The notes under the pieces: model-generated | Databases searched by the model: none | Seen by the model: only the letters and a program-made list of their open reading frames with translations | Told to the model about the DNA's origin: nothing | In this document: positions 13,666 to 22,154 of the stretch, piece by piece | Layout of the letters: each line of letters starts with the position of its first letter | How positions within the stretch are numbered: position 1 is the stretch's first letter | Position numbers and translations under genes: made by a program | From: a virus | DNA: 36,745 nucleotides | Direction: 5' to 3' (one strand) | IMG/VR virus record: IMGVR_UViG_3300021389_000063 | Location: 1-36,745 of that record

Positions 13666-13949
13666 ACAATACTGAGTTAAAATTAGAGATTATAAAAGCA
13701 GGAAAAAAAGCTGTTAAAGAATTAATTAAGGTTGCTAATGAAGGAATTTTAAAAAAAGACTTAGATGGTCTTGCCCCTGACATTGCAGCTGATAGACTTA
13801 AGAATGCAGCTGCATCTAAAAAATTAGCAATTTTTGATGCTTTTGAAATATTAAGTAAGATTGAAGAAGAAAACAACATGATTGCAAGTAATAAAAATGA
13901 AAGTAAAGCTGCTTCATTTAAAGGTTTTGCAGAAGGTAGGTCAAAATAA
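13662..13949 (+). CDS. Candidate terminase small subunit
   Basis: This 95-aa, all-helical protein starts MNNTELKLEIIKAGKKAVKE. Residues 20-75 (LIKVANEGILKKDLDGLAPD, then RLKNAAASKKLAIFDAFEIL) look like a short helical bundle with Lys-rich segments. Position is the main argument: it directly precedes terL, with its stop overlapping the terL ATG (TAATG), and small terminases are usually there. No clear helix-turn-helix is visible. It could instead be another packaging accessory. It overlaps the GroES-like gene by 4 bases. Confidence 0.5.
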   Translation: MNNTELKLEIIKAGKKAVKELIKVANEGILKKDLDGLAPDIAADRLKNAAASKKLAIFDAFEILSKIEEENNMIASNKNESKAASFKGFAEGRSK

Positions 13950-16174
13950 TGTACGAACAGAATTTATATAAAATACTAGAAGAAGTTATACCTGAAAAGG
14001 TATTGAAGTCTAATAACAAAAAAGGCTTGTGGAAGTATGGATATAATTCAGAGTATGATATAGTTATTATATCTAAAGATGGCACGATTGGTGAAATATA
14101 TGAAATACAAAATTTAAAAATTGCTTTACCCAAAGAAAAAGATGTATATCATTTTGAAAACAATTATTGGGAGGAAATACCATACCCAAAAGATTTAAGC
14201 AAAATAAAAAGCGTATTTGATTGGGATAAATATCCTGATAATTTTAAAGAAAAATGGTATGACTATATTGACAAAGAATTCGAAAGAAGAGAGCAAGGTT
14301 TTTGGTTTTTTAATAAAGACAAGCCTTCTTATATTACTGGTTCTCACTACATGTACTTGCGCTGGACCAAAATTGATGTTGGGCAGCCAAACTTTAGGGA
14401 ATCAAACAGATTATTCTTCATTTTCTGGGAAGCTTGTAAGGCAGACACAAGATCGTACGGAATGTGCTATCTTAAGAACAGGCGCTCTGGGTTTAGCTTC
14501 ATGTCCTCATCGGAACTCGTGCATTTGGCAACAACCTCACGAGATTCACGTTATGGTATATTGTCAAAAACTGGGTCGGATGCTAAGAAGATGTTTACCG
14601 ACAAGGTCGTACCAATATCACTCAACTACCCCTTCTTCTTCAAACCCATCCAGGACGGTATGGACAGGCCCAAGACAGAACTTGCCTATAGAGTACCAGC
14701 CTCCAAACTCACAAGAAAAAAATTGGATGCGAACGAAGCAGTCAAAGAGCTTGAGGGTCTCGATACCACAATCGACTGGAAGAACACAGGGGACAACTCG
14801 TACGATGGGGAAAAATTAAAATTATTAGCTCATGATGAAAGCGGAAAGTGGGAAAAGCCTGATAATATTTTAAATAACTGGAGGGTTACAAAAACATGTT
14901 TAAGGCTAGGTGCTAGAGTCATAGGAAAGTGTATGATGGGGTCAACATCAAATTCTTTAGAAAAAGGAGGTGGTAATTTTAAAAAACTTTACAATGATTC
15001 AGATGTTAGAAAAAGAAATAAAAATGGACAAACTAAGTCAGGATTATATTCTTTGTTCATTCCTATGGAATGGAATTACGAGGGATTCATTGATTCTTAT
15101 GGAATGCCTGTATTCGAAACACCACAGAAACATTGCGTTGGCCCTTATGGAGAAATTATTGATACAGGGGTTATAGACCATTGGAATAACGAAGTAGAAG
15201 GATTAAAGTCAGATCCTGATGGATTAAACGAATATTATAGACAGTTTCCTAGAACAGAGTCACATGCTTTTAGAGATGAAAGCAAGCAATCTCTTTTTAA
15301 CTTACAAAAGATTTATCAGCAAATAGATTATAACGATTCTTTAATAAAAGATAGATTTATAACTAGAGGCTCTTTTTCTTGGAAAAACGGAATTAAAGAC
15401 ACTCAGGTTATTTTTTCTCCAAATGATAGAGGTAGGTTTTATGTTTCATGGACTCCAAACAAACATTTACAAAATCAATTCTATATAAAAGGAGGAATAA
15501 AATACCCTAAAAATGAACACATGGGAGCTTTTGGATGTGATAGTTATGATATATCAGGTACTGTAGGTGGTGGAGGTTCTAATGGAGCTTTACATGGAAT
15601 GACAAAGTTTCATATGGATGAAGGGCCTACTAATGAGTTTTTTTTAGAATATATAGCACGACCTCAAACAGCTGAAATATTTTTTGAAGATGTTTTGATG
15701 GCATGTGTATTTTACGGAATGCCTATATTAATAGAAAACAATAAGCCACGTTTATTGTATCATTTTAAAAATAGAGGATACAGGGGGTTTTCAATGAATA
15801 GACCTGATAAAGTTTATACGAAACTTTCTAAATCAGAAAGAGAATTAGGCGGAATTCCAAACAGTTCTGAAGACATAAAACAAGCTCATGCAGCTGCAAT
15901 AGAGTCCTATATAGAAAAACATGTTGGATTAGATTTAGATGGTGTATTTAGAGACTCTGATTCAATGGGTTCTATGTATTTTAGTAGAACACTTGAAGAC
16001 TGGGCTAGGTTTAATATTAACAACAGAACCAAGTTTGATGCTTCTATTAGCTCAGGTTTAGCTATTATGGCTACACAAAAGGGACTTTATCAGCCCATTA
16101 AAAAGAAATCAAAAATAAAACTTAACTTTGCAAGATACGACAATAAGGGAAGTTATAGCCAAATTATACAATAA
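13949..16174 (+). CDS. terL: Terminase large subunit (TerL)
   Basis: This 741-aa packaging motor has an N-terminal ATPase with an adenine-binding-like region (residues ~100-150, FWFFNKDKPSYITGSHYMYL). The Walker A-like loop is KNRRSGFS (K176-S183), and the Walker B plus catalytic Glu are LKLLAHDES (D296, E297). A coupling-motif-like GSTSNSLEKGGG follows. The C-terminal nuclease (RNase H-like) shows acidic residues at D531 (FGCDSYD) and E596 (MPILIENN), with a third likely in DLDGVFRDSDS. It is longer than the T4-type enzyme and similar in size to those of crAss-like phages. It translocates DNA into the prohead and cuts the genome. Residues ~131-288 are encoded by DNA of strikingly different base and codon use (see 14341-14812). 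The portal gene starts immediately after the stop. Confidence 0.92.
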   Translation: MYEQNLYKILEEVIPEKVLKSNNKKGLWKYGYNSEYDIVIISKDGTIGEIYEIQNLKIALPKEKDVYHFENNYWEEIPYPKDLSKIKSVFDWDKYPDNFKEKWYDYIDKEFERREQGFWFFNKDKPSYITGSHYMYLRWTKIDVGQPNFRESNRLFFIFWEACKADTRSYGMCYLKNRRSGFSFMSSSELVHLATTSRDSRYGILSKTGSDAKKMFTDKVVPISLNYPFFFKPIQDGMDRPKTELAYRVPASKLTRKKLDANEAVKELEGLDTTIDWKNTGDNSYDGEKLKLLAHDESGKWEKPDNILNNWRVTKTCLRLGARVIGKCMMGSTSNSLEKGGGNFKKLYNDSDVRKRNKNGQTKSGLYSLFIPMEWNYEGFIDSYGMPVFETPQKHCVGPYGEIIDTGVIDHWNNEVEGLKSDPDGLNEYYRQFPRTESHAFRDESKQSLFNLQKIYQQIDYNDSLIKDRFITRGSFSWKNGIKDTQVIFSPNDRGRFYVSWTPNKHLQNQFYIKGGIKYPKNEHMGAFGCDSYDISGTVGGGGSNGALHGMTKFHMDEGPTNEFFLEYIARPQTAEIFFEDVLMACVFYGMPILIENNKPRLLYHFKNRGYRGFSMNRPDKVYTKLSKSERELGGIPNSSEDIKQAHAAAIESYIEKHVGLDLDGVFRDSDSMGSMYFSRTLEDWARFNINNRTKFDASISSGLAIMATQKGLYQPIKKKSKIKLNFARYDNKGSYSQIIQ
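14341..14812 (+). other. Foreign-looking codon-use tract inside terL
   Basis: This ~470-bp in-frame segment has about 45% G+C by count over its lines (up to 53% at 14641-14700), against ~23-33% on most flanking lines. From 14415 to 14812 not one Leu codon is TTA (CTC, CTT and TTG only), while TTA is the main Leu codon on both sides. Phe, Asn, Tyr and Asp switch to TTC, AAC, TAC and GAC. The tract spans the Walker A-like loop and stops just before Walker B. The protein stays open and normal-looking. Likely origins are recombination with a diverged phage or co-conversion left by a homing element; a metagenomic chimera is also possible. Confidence 0.85.
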
Positions 16175-18631
16175 ATGGAGGATGTAAAAATCACGATAAA
16201 CCCAACAGGATTTCCTAATCAATTTGTTTCAGATAAACAAAAGGAATCTTTTGAGTTTGGGTTACAAATAGGACAGGCTATTCAGTATGAATGGTTCAGA
16301 AAAGATGGAGGCCAAAGTAGGTTCTATAATCAATGGGCGGATTTCCATAGATTAAGATTATACGCTCGTGGAGAGCAGTCAATTCAAAAATATAAGAATG
16401 AATTAGCCATTGATGGTGACTTAAGTTATTTAAATCTCGACTGGACTCCTGTGCCTATAATTCCCAAGTTTGTTGATATTGTCGTAAACGGTATGGCTGA
16501 CAGAGTATTTAAAATAAATGCTTTTGCTCAAGACGGAATGTCTTTAGAAAAAAGAAGCGAATATCAGGTTCAGCTAGAAAAAGACATGTTAGCAAAACCT
16601 GTGATGAAACAGGTTCAACAGTCATTAGGTATAAATACATTTGCAACTTCAGAAGAAGATGTACCAAACACTTCAGAGGAGTTGGCGTTGCATATGCAGC
16701 TAAAGTATAAACCATCTATAGAGATTGCTGAAGAAGAAGCAATTAATACAGTTTTAGCAGAAAACAGATATTACGAAATACAAAAACAACTATACTATGA
16801 TCAAACAGTATTAGGTGTTGCAATGTGTAAAAATACATTTAAGCCAGGTTCAGGTATATCTGTAGAATATGTAGATCCTGCAAATGTTGTTCATAGTTAT
16901 ACGGAAGATCCTCACTTTGAAGATTGCTTTTATTGGGGAGAAATAAAAACCATGCCTATTACCGAGCTTAAAAAGATAGACACAAGTCTAACTAGACAAG
17001 ACATGGAGGATATATCTAAATATAGCCAAAGTTGGTACGATTACAACAATACAGCTCAATATTATAATAATAGTTTATTTAGCAGAGATAGTGCTACCTT
17101 GTTATTTTTTAATTACAAAACAACTCACACATTTACATATAAGAAAAAAGTTAATGCAGCAGGAGCTGAAAAAGTAATAGAAAAAGACGATACATTTAAT
17201 CCTACTCCTGAAATGCAGGAAGAAGGTAAGTTTGAAAAAGTATCTAAAACTATTGATGTTTGGTATGAGGGAGTAATGGTAATGGGTACTAACATTCTTT
17301 TAAAATGGCAAATGGCTGAAAACATGGCTAGACCTCAATCGGCTTCTCAAGAAGTTTATCCTGAGTATGTGGCATGTGCGCCAAGAATGTATAAAGGCGT
17401 TTATGAGTCCTTAGTAAGACGAATGATTACTTTTGCCGATTTAATACAAATAACTCATTTAAAACTACAACAAGTAATATCTAGGGTAGTTCCTGATGGA
17501 GTGTTTATAGATGCAGATGGAATAAATGAAGTTGATTTAGGTACTGGACAAGCATATAGCCCTGAAGATGCATTAAGAATGTTTTTTCAAACAGGTAGTG
17601 TTATTGGTAGGAGTTATACTCAAGATGGAGACTTCAATCAAGCAAAAGTTCCAATACAGCAGTTAAATAGTAATTCAGGACAAGGAAAAATTCAAAGCTT
17701 GGTAGGGTCGTACAATCATTATCTTCAAATGATGAGAGACGTAACAGGTCTTAATGAAGCTAGAGATGGTTCAACCCCTGATTCTTATTCTTTAGTAGGG
17801 CTTCAAAAGTTAGCTGCCTTAAGCAGTAATACAGCAACAAGGCATATTTTAGATGCAGGACTTCAAATTAGTCAAAGACTTTGTACTGCTTTATCTAGTA
17901 GAATTGCTGATGTTTTAGAGTATTCAGAATTTAGAGAAGAGTTTGTAAATCAAATTGGAAAATTTAACGTTGGAATACTAGATGAAATAAGCAAACTATA
18001 TCTTAGTGATTTCGGTATATTTATTGAAATAGAGCCAGATGAAGAGGAGAGAAAAATGCTTGAGCAAAATATACAAATGGCACTTCAAAGAGACTCTATA
18101 AATTTAGAAGACGCTATAGATATTAGGGAAATAAGAAATTTAAAATTAGCCAATCAAGTATTAAAGTTGAAGCGTAAAGCTAAACAGGATATGGAGCAGC
18201 AGCAAAAAGCACAAGCAGCTCAACAGCAGGCTCAAATAAATCAACAATCACAGCAAATGGCAGCTCAGGCAAAAATGCAACAATTCCAAATGGAAAACCA
18301 AGCTGCTGTGCAATTAGAAAAAGCAAAAGCAGAATTCTCTGTTCAAAAAATGAAAGGTGAAGCTTCGATAAAAGCAGAACTTATGCAGTTAGAGTTTAAC
18401 CTTCAAATGAAACTTAAAGGTGTAGACCTTAACATGAAAAAGATGGAACAAGATGGACTACAAAAAAGAGAGTCTGAAAGAGAGAATGCTAAATCTGCTA
18501 GAATATCTCAAGCAAATACTGAACAATCAAAGCTTATAGAGCAAAGAAAAAACAACCTTCCATCGGTAAGTTTTGAATCAAATGAAGATAGTTTAGATGG
18601 CTTTGACCTAGCAGAGTTTGAGCCAAGATAA
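16175..18631 (+). CDS. Portal protein
   Basis: This 818-aa protein forms the dodecameric DNA gate at the capsid vertex. The N terminus has RLRLYARGEQSIQKYKNELA and WTPVPIIPKFVDIVVNGMAD, a block recognised from portals of marine and crAss-like podoviruses. The stem/clip region includes VEYVDPANVVHSYTEDPHFE, and LNEARDGSTPDSYSLVGLQK is the conserved wing-to-crown region. Residues ~660-790 are a long Gln/Ala/Lys-rich coiled coil (QQQKAQAAQQQAQINQQSQQ), probably a barrel or crown helix projecting into the head. It follows terL without a gap and precedes the scaffold gene. The Gln-rich tail makes it longer than typical portals and is a likely site of misalignment. Confidence 0.9.
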   Translation: MEDVKITINPTGFPNQFVSDKQKESFEFGLQIGQAIQYEWFRKDGGQSRFYNQWADFHRLRLYARGEQSIQKYKNELAIDGDLSYLNLDWTPVPIIPKFVDIVVNGMADRVFKINAFAQDGMSLEKRSEYQVQLEKDMLAKPVMKQVQQSLGINTFATSEEDVPNTSEELALHMQLKYKPSIEIAEEEAINTVLAENRYYEIQKQLYYDQTVLGVAMCKNTFKPGSGISVEYVDPANVVHSYTEDPHFEDCFYWGEIKTMPITELKKIDTSLTRQDMEDISKYSQSWYDYNNTAQYYNNSLFSRDSATLLFFNYKTTHTFTYKKKVNAAGAEKVIEKDDTFNPTPEMQEEGKFEKVSKTIDVWYEGVMVMGTNILLKWQMAENMARPQSASQEVYPEYVACAPRMYKGVYESLVRRMITFADLIQITHLKLQQVISRVVPDGVFIDADGINEVDLGTGQAYSPEDALRMFFQTGSVIGRSYTQDGDFNQAKVPIQQLNSNSGQGKIQSLVGSYNHYLQMMRDVTGLNEARDGSTPDSYSLVGLQKLAALSSNTATRHILDAGLQISQRLCTALSSRIADVLEYSEFREEFVNQIGKFNVGILDEISKLYLSDFGIFIEIEPDEEERKMLEQNIQMALQRDSINLEDAIDIREIRNLKLANQVLKLKRKAKQDMEQQQKAQAAQQQAQINQQSQQMAAQAKMQQFQMENQAAVQLEKAKAEFSVQKMKGEASIKAELMQLEFNLQMKLKGVDLNMKKMEQDGLQKRESERENAKSARISQANTEQSKLIEQRKNNLPSVSFESNEDSLDGFDLAEFEPR

Positions 18632-18658
18632 GCTTGAAAATCAATTATAATTATATAT

Positions 18659-18666
18659 TAACTTTG
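18659..18666 (+). promoter_or_regulatory. Promoter -7 box TAACTTTG before capsid genes
   Basis: TAACTTTG lies in the 51-base gap after the portal gene, 16 bases before the ATG at 18683. A TTG at 18634-18636, about 22 bases upstream, could be the -33 element. A dedicated promoter would explain strong expression of scaffold and capsid protein. Confidence 0.6.
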
Positions 18667-18682
18667 TAAAAAATTAAATCAA

Positions 18683-19801
18683 ATGGAAATTAAAGTAAAA
18701 TCATTAGATCCTGTTCCAGAAAAATCTGTTCAGGAAGTAGAAGAAACTCTACTACAAAAACACGAAGAAGAAACAGCAGTAAATACTGCTGATGAAAATA
18801 CCGCTGCAGAAGTTGTTGAAAATCAACCTGTAGAACAAAATACCGAGAATAGCTCGGAAGTTGAAAGTCCAACTATAAAAGACGAAGACGTTCTTTCATA
18901 TATTAAAAACAGATATAATAAAGATATATCATCTGTTGATGATTTGTTTGCTGAAAAAGAGCAAGCAGGTGAATTACCTGAAGATGTGTCTAAGTATTTG
19001 GATTTCAAAAAAGAAACTGGACGTGGATTTGAAGATTTCGTAAAAGCAAATAAAAATTACGATGAATTAAATGACGACCAAGTATTAGCAGAATATTATT
19101 CTTTAACAGAAACTGATTTAGATAGTGAAGATATTTATTATTTAATGGATGAAAAATTTTCTTACGATCAAGAACTTGATGACGAGAAAGATATTAAAAA
19201 GAAAAATATAGCTAAAAAACGAGAGCTTTCAAAAGCTAAGAAATATCTTAATGAGTTTAAGGAAAAATACAGAGTTCCTCTTGAGTCAAGTGGGAGCGCT
19301 ATTTCTGAAAAACAAAATAAAGAAATCGAAGCTTATAGAAGTTATATAGAAGAATCTAAATCTGCATTAGAGGCTAACCAAAGGAAAAATGAGTTTTTCT
19401 TAAAGAAGACAAATGAAGTTTTTAATCCTGAGTTCAAAGGTTTTGAGTTCGAAGTAGGAGACAAAAAAGTAAAGTATTCTTATGGTGATGTTAATGAAAT
19501 GAAATCTAAGCAAAGCGACTTAAACAATTTCGTGAAAAAATATGTAGGCGAAGATGGTTTGATAAGTGATGCTAAGGGATGGCATACTGCATTGAGTGCA
19601 GCTATGAACCCTCAAAGATTTGCAAATTATTTCTACGAGCAGGGTAAAGCAGATGCAATTGGAGATGTTACTAAAAAAAGTAAAAACGTCAACATGAACA
19701 TTAGGCAAACACCTCAATCAATTGGAGATACAGGTTTCAAAGCAAGACAAGTTTCGGACTCTAGCGGACGAGGATTAACGATTAAAAGTAAAAAAAAGTA
19801 A
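18683..19801 (+). CDS. Putative capsid scaffolding protein
   Basis: This 372-aa, highly acidic, largely helical protein sits between portal and major capsid genes, the classic scaffold position. The N terminus is disordered and Glu/Val/Asn-rich (EEETAVNTADENTAAEVVEN). The middle is charged coiled coil (KKKNIAKKRELSKAKKYLNE). The C terminus is basic and short-motif-like (SSGRGLTIKSKKK), which suits a capsid-binding end as in other scaffolds. FEFEVGDKKVKYSYGDVNEM is a small beta segment. There is no protease motif. It would guide shell assembly and then leave or be degraded. Identity is inferred from position and composition, as scaffolds share little sequence. Confidence 0.75.
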   Translation: MEIKVKSLDPVPEKSVQEVEETLLQKHEEETAVNTADENTAAEVVENQPVEQNTENSSEVESPTIKDEDVLSYIKNRYNKDISSVDDLFAEKEQAGELPEDVSKYLDFKKETGRGFEDFVKANKNYDELNDDQVLAEYYSLTETDLDSEDIYYLMDEKFSYDQELDDEKDIKKKNIAKKRELSKAKKYLNEFKEKYRVPLESSGSAISEKQNKEIEAYRSYIEESKSALEANQRKNEFFLKKTNEVFNPEFKGFEFEVGDKKVKYSYGDVNEMKSKQSDLNNFVKKYVGEDGLISDAKGWHTALSAAMNPQRFANYFYEQGKADAIGDVTKKSKNVNMNIRQTPQSIGDTGFKARQVSDSSGRGLTIKSKKK

Positions 19802-19821
19802 AAACTTAAAAATTAAAAATT

Positions 19822-21243
19822 ATGGCAGTAGATGCAGTACCTGGGTTTGACTTGCAACCAAGTTCAGAACAGGTTTTATTACAGACAAACTACATTACCA
19901 ATTTTGATTTCTTAAATCAGTATCTCCCTGATACTTACGAAAAAGAATTCGAGCGTTATGGTAATCGTACAGTAGCATCATTCTTAAGAATGGTAGGCGC
20001 TGAAATGCCTTCTAACTCTGACCTTATCAAATGGGCAGAGCAAGGAAGATTACACACGAAATATACAAACGTTACTTCTCAAGCGGCAGCAGGGCAATTA
20101 GTTGCTACTTTTGATATTAACGATGTTTTAGTTCCTGGAGCAGGAAATATTGCAATTCGTGTAGGACAGACAGTTATGATTTCTGATAGCACAGCGCTTT
20201 CAGTTCTTAGCAACAAAGCAATCGTTACTGATGTTGATACAGCTAACGCAACTATTACTGTAGCTTTTTATGAAGCAGCAGGTCAAGCAATGGCTTTAGG
20301 TGTACAATGTTCTTTATTTATTTATGGTTCAGAGTTCCAAAAGGGTTCTGTAGGAATGTCAGGTCAATTAGAGGCTGATGACAGTATCTTCTCTAACTCT
20401 CCAATTATCATTAAAGATCACTACGCAGTTAGTGGTTCTGACATGGCTCAGATTGGGTGGATTGAAGTAACAACTGAAAATGGTGCTACAGGATACTTAT
20501 GGTATTTAAAATCAGAGCATGAAACTAGACTTCGTTTTGAAGATTACCTAGAAACAGCTATGGTTGAAGCAGTACCTGCAGAAGCAGGTTCAGGAGCAGC
20601 GGCAATAGCAGAAGGTGTTGCTAGTGGTGTAGGTAACAAAGGTTCAGAAGGACTTTTTTATGTTATCGAAGACCGTGGAAACGTATGGAGCGGTGGTAAC
20701 CCAACAACTCTTGCAGATTTTGATGCTATTATTCAGCGACTTGACAGGCAAGGTTCTATTGAAGAAAACGTAATTTTCTTAAATCGTGAGTTTGGATTTG
20801 ACATTGACGACATGTTAGCTGCTCAAAATTCATATGGTAACCCAGGTGGTACATCATATGGTCTTTTTGACAATGATGAGGAAATGGCTCTAAATTTAGG
20901 ATTCTCAGGATTCCGTAGAGGATACGATTTCTACAAGACAGATTGGAAATATCTTAACGACCCAACAATGCGTGGTGATATTGTAGGTGGAGCTATTAAT
21001 GGGGTATTAGTACCTGCAGGTTCTACAACAGTTTACGACCAAGTGTTAGGTAAAAACGCTAAGAGACCATTCTTGCATGTACGTTACAGAGCTTCAGAAA
21101 CTGAAGACAGACGTTACAAGACTTGGATTACAGGTTCAGCAGGTGGAGCTTCAACTTCTAGCTTAGATGCTATGGAAGTAAACTTCTTATCTGAAAGAGC
21201 TTTATGTACTTTAGGTGCTAACAACTTCTTTATCTTTGAATAA
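19822..21243 (+). CDS. Major capsid protein
   Basis: This 473-aa protein has an HK97-fold-compatible layout: N-arm, a long mixed alpha/beta body, and a C-terminal end RPFLHVRYRASETEDRRYKT to ERALCTLGANNFFIF. Residues ~70-165 form a beta-rich insertion (VRVGQTVMIS-like region IAIRVGQTVMISDST), while ENVIFLNREFGFDIDDMLAA is the P-domain-like helix. It follows the scaffold and ends in a strong hairpin terminator. The end resembles capsid proteins of crAss-like and marine Bacteroidota phages from memory. Codon use is biased towards CGT (Arg), TTC and AAC, whereas neighbours use AGA, TTT and AAT; this is typical of highly translated genes and less extreme than the terL tract. Confidence 0.85.
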   Translation: MAVDAVPGFDLQPSSEQVLLQTNYITNFDFLNQYLPDTYEKEFERYGNRTVASFLRMVGAEMPSNSDLIKWAEQGRLHTKYTNVTSQAAAGQLVATFDINDVLVPGAGNIAIRVGQTVMISDSTALSVLSNKAIVTDVDTANATITVAFYEAAGQAMALGVQCSLFIYGSEFQKGSVGMSGQLEADDSIFSNSPIIIKDHYAVSGSDMAQIGWIEVTTENGATGYLWYLKSEHETRLRFEDYLETAMVEAVPAEAGSGAAAIAEGVASGVGNKGSEGLFYVIEDRGNVWSGGNPTTLADFDAIIQRLDRQGSIEENVIFLNREFGFDIDDMLAAQNSYGNPGGTSYGLFDNDEEMALNLGFSGFRRGYDFYKTDWKYLNDPTMRGDIVGGAINGVLVPAGSTTVYDQVLGKNAKRPFLHVRYRASETEDRRYKTWITGSAGGASTSSLDAMEVNFLSERALCTLGANNFFIFE

Positions 21244-21267
21244 GATAAGAGTATAATTATGTGGTAG

Positions 21268-21294
21268 TTGCCCTCGTTGAACTGACGAGGGTAA
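21268..21294 (+). terminator. Hairpin terminator after capsid gene
   Basis: TTGCCCTCGT (21268-21277) pairs with ACGAGGGTAA (21285-21294) through a 7-base loop, giving a 10-bp stem with one G-U pair. It lies in the 84-base gap after the capsid gene. The trailing sequence is A/T-rich but lacks a clean T-run, so it may be an mRNA 3'-end stabiliser or a leaky terminator limiting expression of the next gene. Confidence 0.65.
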
Positions 21295-21327
21295 TTATTA
21301 CTTTTATTAAAATTAAATTAAAATCAA

Positions 21328-22071
21328 ATGAAAAAAACAAAAAAAGCTTTTGTAGATAAAAGCTATAAACTTACTAGAGATAAAGCTCCATTAAGCTTTA
21401 CAATTCCTTCAAGAAATACTAAAAGAACTAGCTTGCTTTACTTTGATGAAGAGACAGGTGTAAATCGCTCTTTAAGATACGCTAAAAACCAAAGAAGTAT
21501 TTTTGAAGATGAACAAGATGGAACAGCTATTTTAGAGCCAATTATTTTTGAAGATGGCTTTTTAAGAGTTCCAAAAGAAAACCAAGTATTACAAAAATTT
21601 TTAGCTCATCATCCTCAAAACGGCAGGTCTTTTGTTGAGGTGGATAGAGAAAAGGATGCATCTGTAGATGTTGATCAATTAGATTTAGCTTTAGAGGCTC
21701 AAGTAATGGCAAAAGATTTAGATATTGAAATGCTAGAGACAGTTGCTAGAGTTGTGATAGGGCTGCGAGTTGATAATTTAACTACAGCAGAATTAAAAAG
21801 AGATGTTAGATTATTTGCAGGAAAATACCCTGCAGATTTTATGGAATCATTAAATGACCCATTATTAACATTACAAAACAAGTGCGCTAAGTTTTTTAGT
21901 GAAGGATTATTAGTTCTTAAAAATAAAAAAGACGTTTATTTTAATATAAAAGGAAATAAGAAAAAACTTCTTACAGTACCTTATGGTGAAGACCCATTAT
22001 TTATATTAGCCTCATTCCTTCAAAGTGATGAAGGTTTAGAAGTTATGAGAATATTAGAAGATAAACTATAG
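21328..22071 (+). CDS. Conserved phage protein, probable head/neck factor
   Basis: This 247-aa protein starts MKKTKKAFVDKSYKLTRDKA. The N-terminal half is beta-rich, with IPSRNTKRTSLLYFDEETG, LRYAKNQRSIFEDEQDG and FEDGFLRVPKENQVLQKFLA, a layout I recall from proteins next to capsid genes in marine phages. The second half is helical (DLALEAQVMAKDLDIEMLET) and ends LASFLQSDEGLEVMRILED. Placed between terminators (21268-21294 and 22093-22127), it is a one-gene unit that depends on read-through from the capsid transcript. It may be a head-completion or decoration protein. No catalytic motif is seen. Confidence 0.65.
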   Translation: MKKTKKAFVDKSYKLTRDKAPLSFTIPSRNTKRTSLLYFDEETGVNRSLRYAKNQRSIFEDEQDGTAILEPIIFEDGFLRVPKENQVLQKFLAHHPQNGRSFVEVDREKDASVDVDQLDLALEAQVMAKDLDIEMLETVARVVIGLRVDNLTTAELKRDVRLFAGKYPADFMESLNDPLLTLQNKCAKFFSEGLLVLKNKKDVYFNIKGNKKKLLTVPYGEDPLFILASFLQSDEGLEVMRILEDKL

Positions 22072-22092
22072 TATATAAACGACTAACCAACC

Positions 22093-22127
22093 AAAGGGGG
22101 TTTCAAAAATTTGAAGCCCCTTTTTTT
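22093..22127 (+). terminator. Rho-independent terminator
   Basis: The stem AAAGGGG (22093-22099) with CCCCTTT (22117-22123), extended by TTCAAA with TTTGAA around a two-base loop and one small internal bulge, is followed by seven T (22121-22127). It ends the capsid-region transcript. A promoter -7 box begins 2 bases later. Confidence 0.85.
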
Positions 22128-22128
22128 G

Positions 22129-22136
22129 TATCTTTG
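22129..22136 (+). promoter_or_regulatory. Promoter -7 box TATCTTTG abutting terminator
   Basis: TATCTTTG, within the 12-mer TTTGTATCTTTG (22125-22136), starts one base after the terminator's T-run. ATG 22155 lies 18 bases downstream, leaving a leader of about 13 bases. A TTTG at 22110-22113 inside the terminator hairpin is 15 bases upstream, a little short for a -33 element. Confidence 0.7.
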
Positions 22137-22154
22137 TAAAAAGATTAATTAGGC

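Noticed and set aside
14217-14819. 200-aa open frame in another phase within terL
   Set aside because: It overlaps the terminase ATPase core; the frame stays open mainly because the GC-shifted tract lacks A/T-rich stops. Its translation is Ser/Thr/Pro/Arg-rich without any domain pattern.
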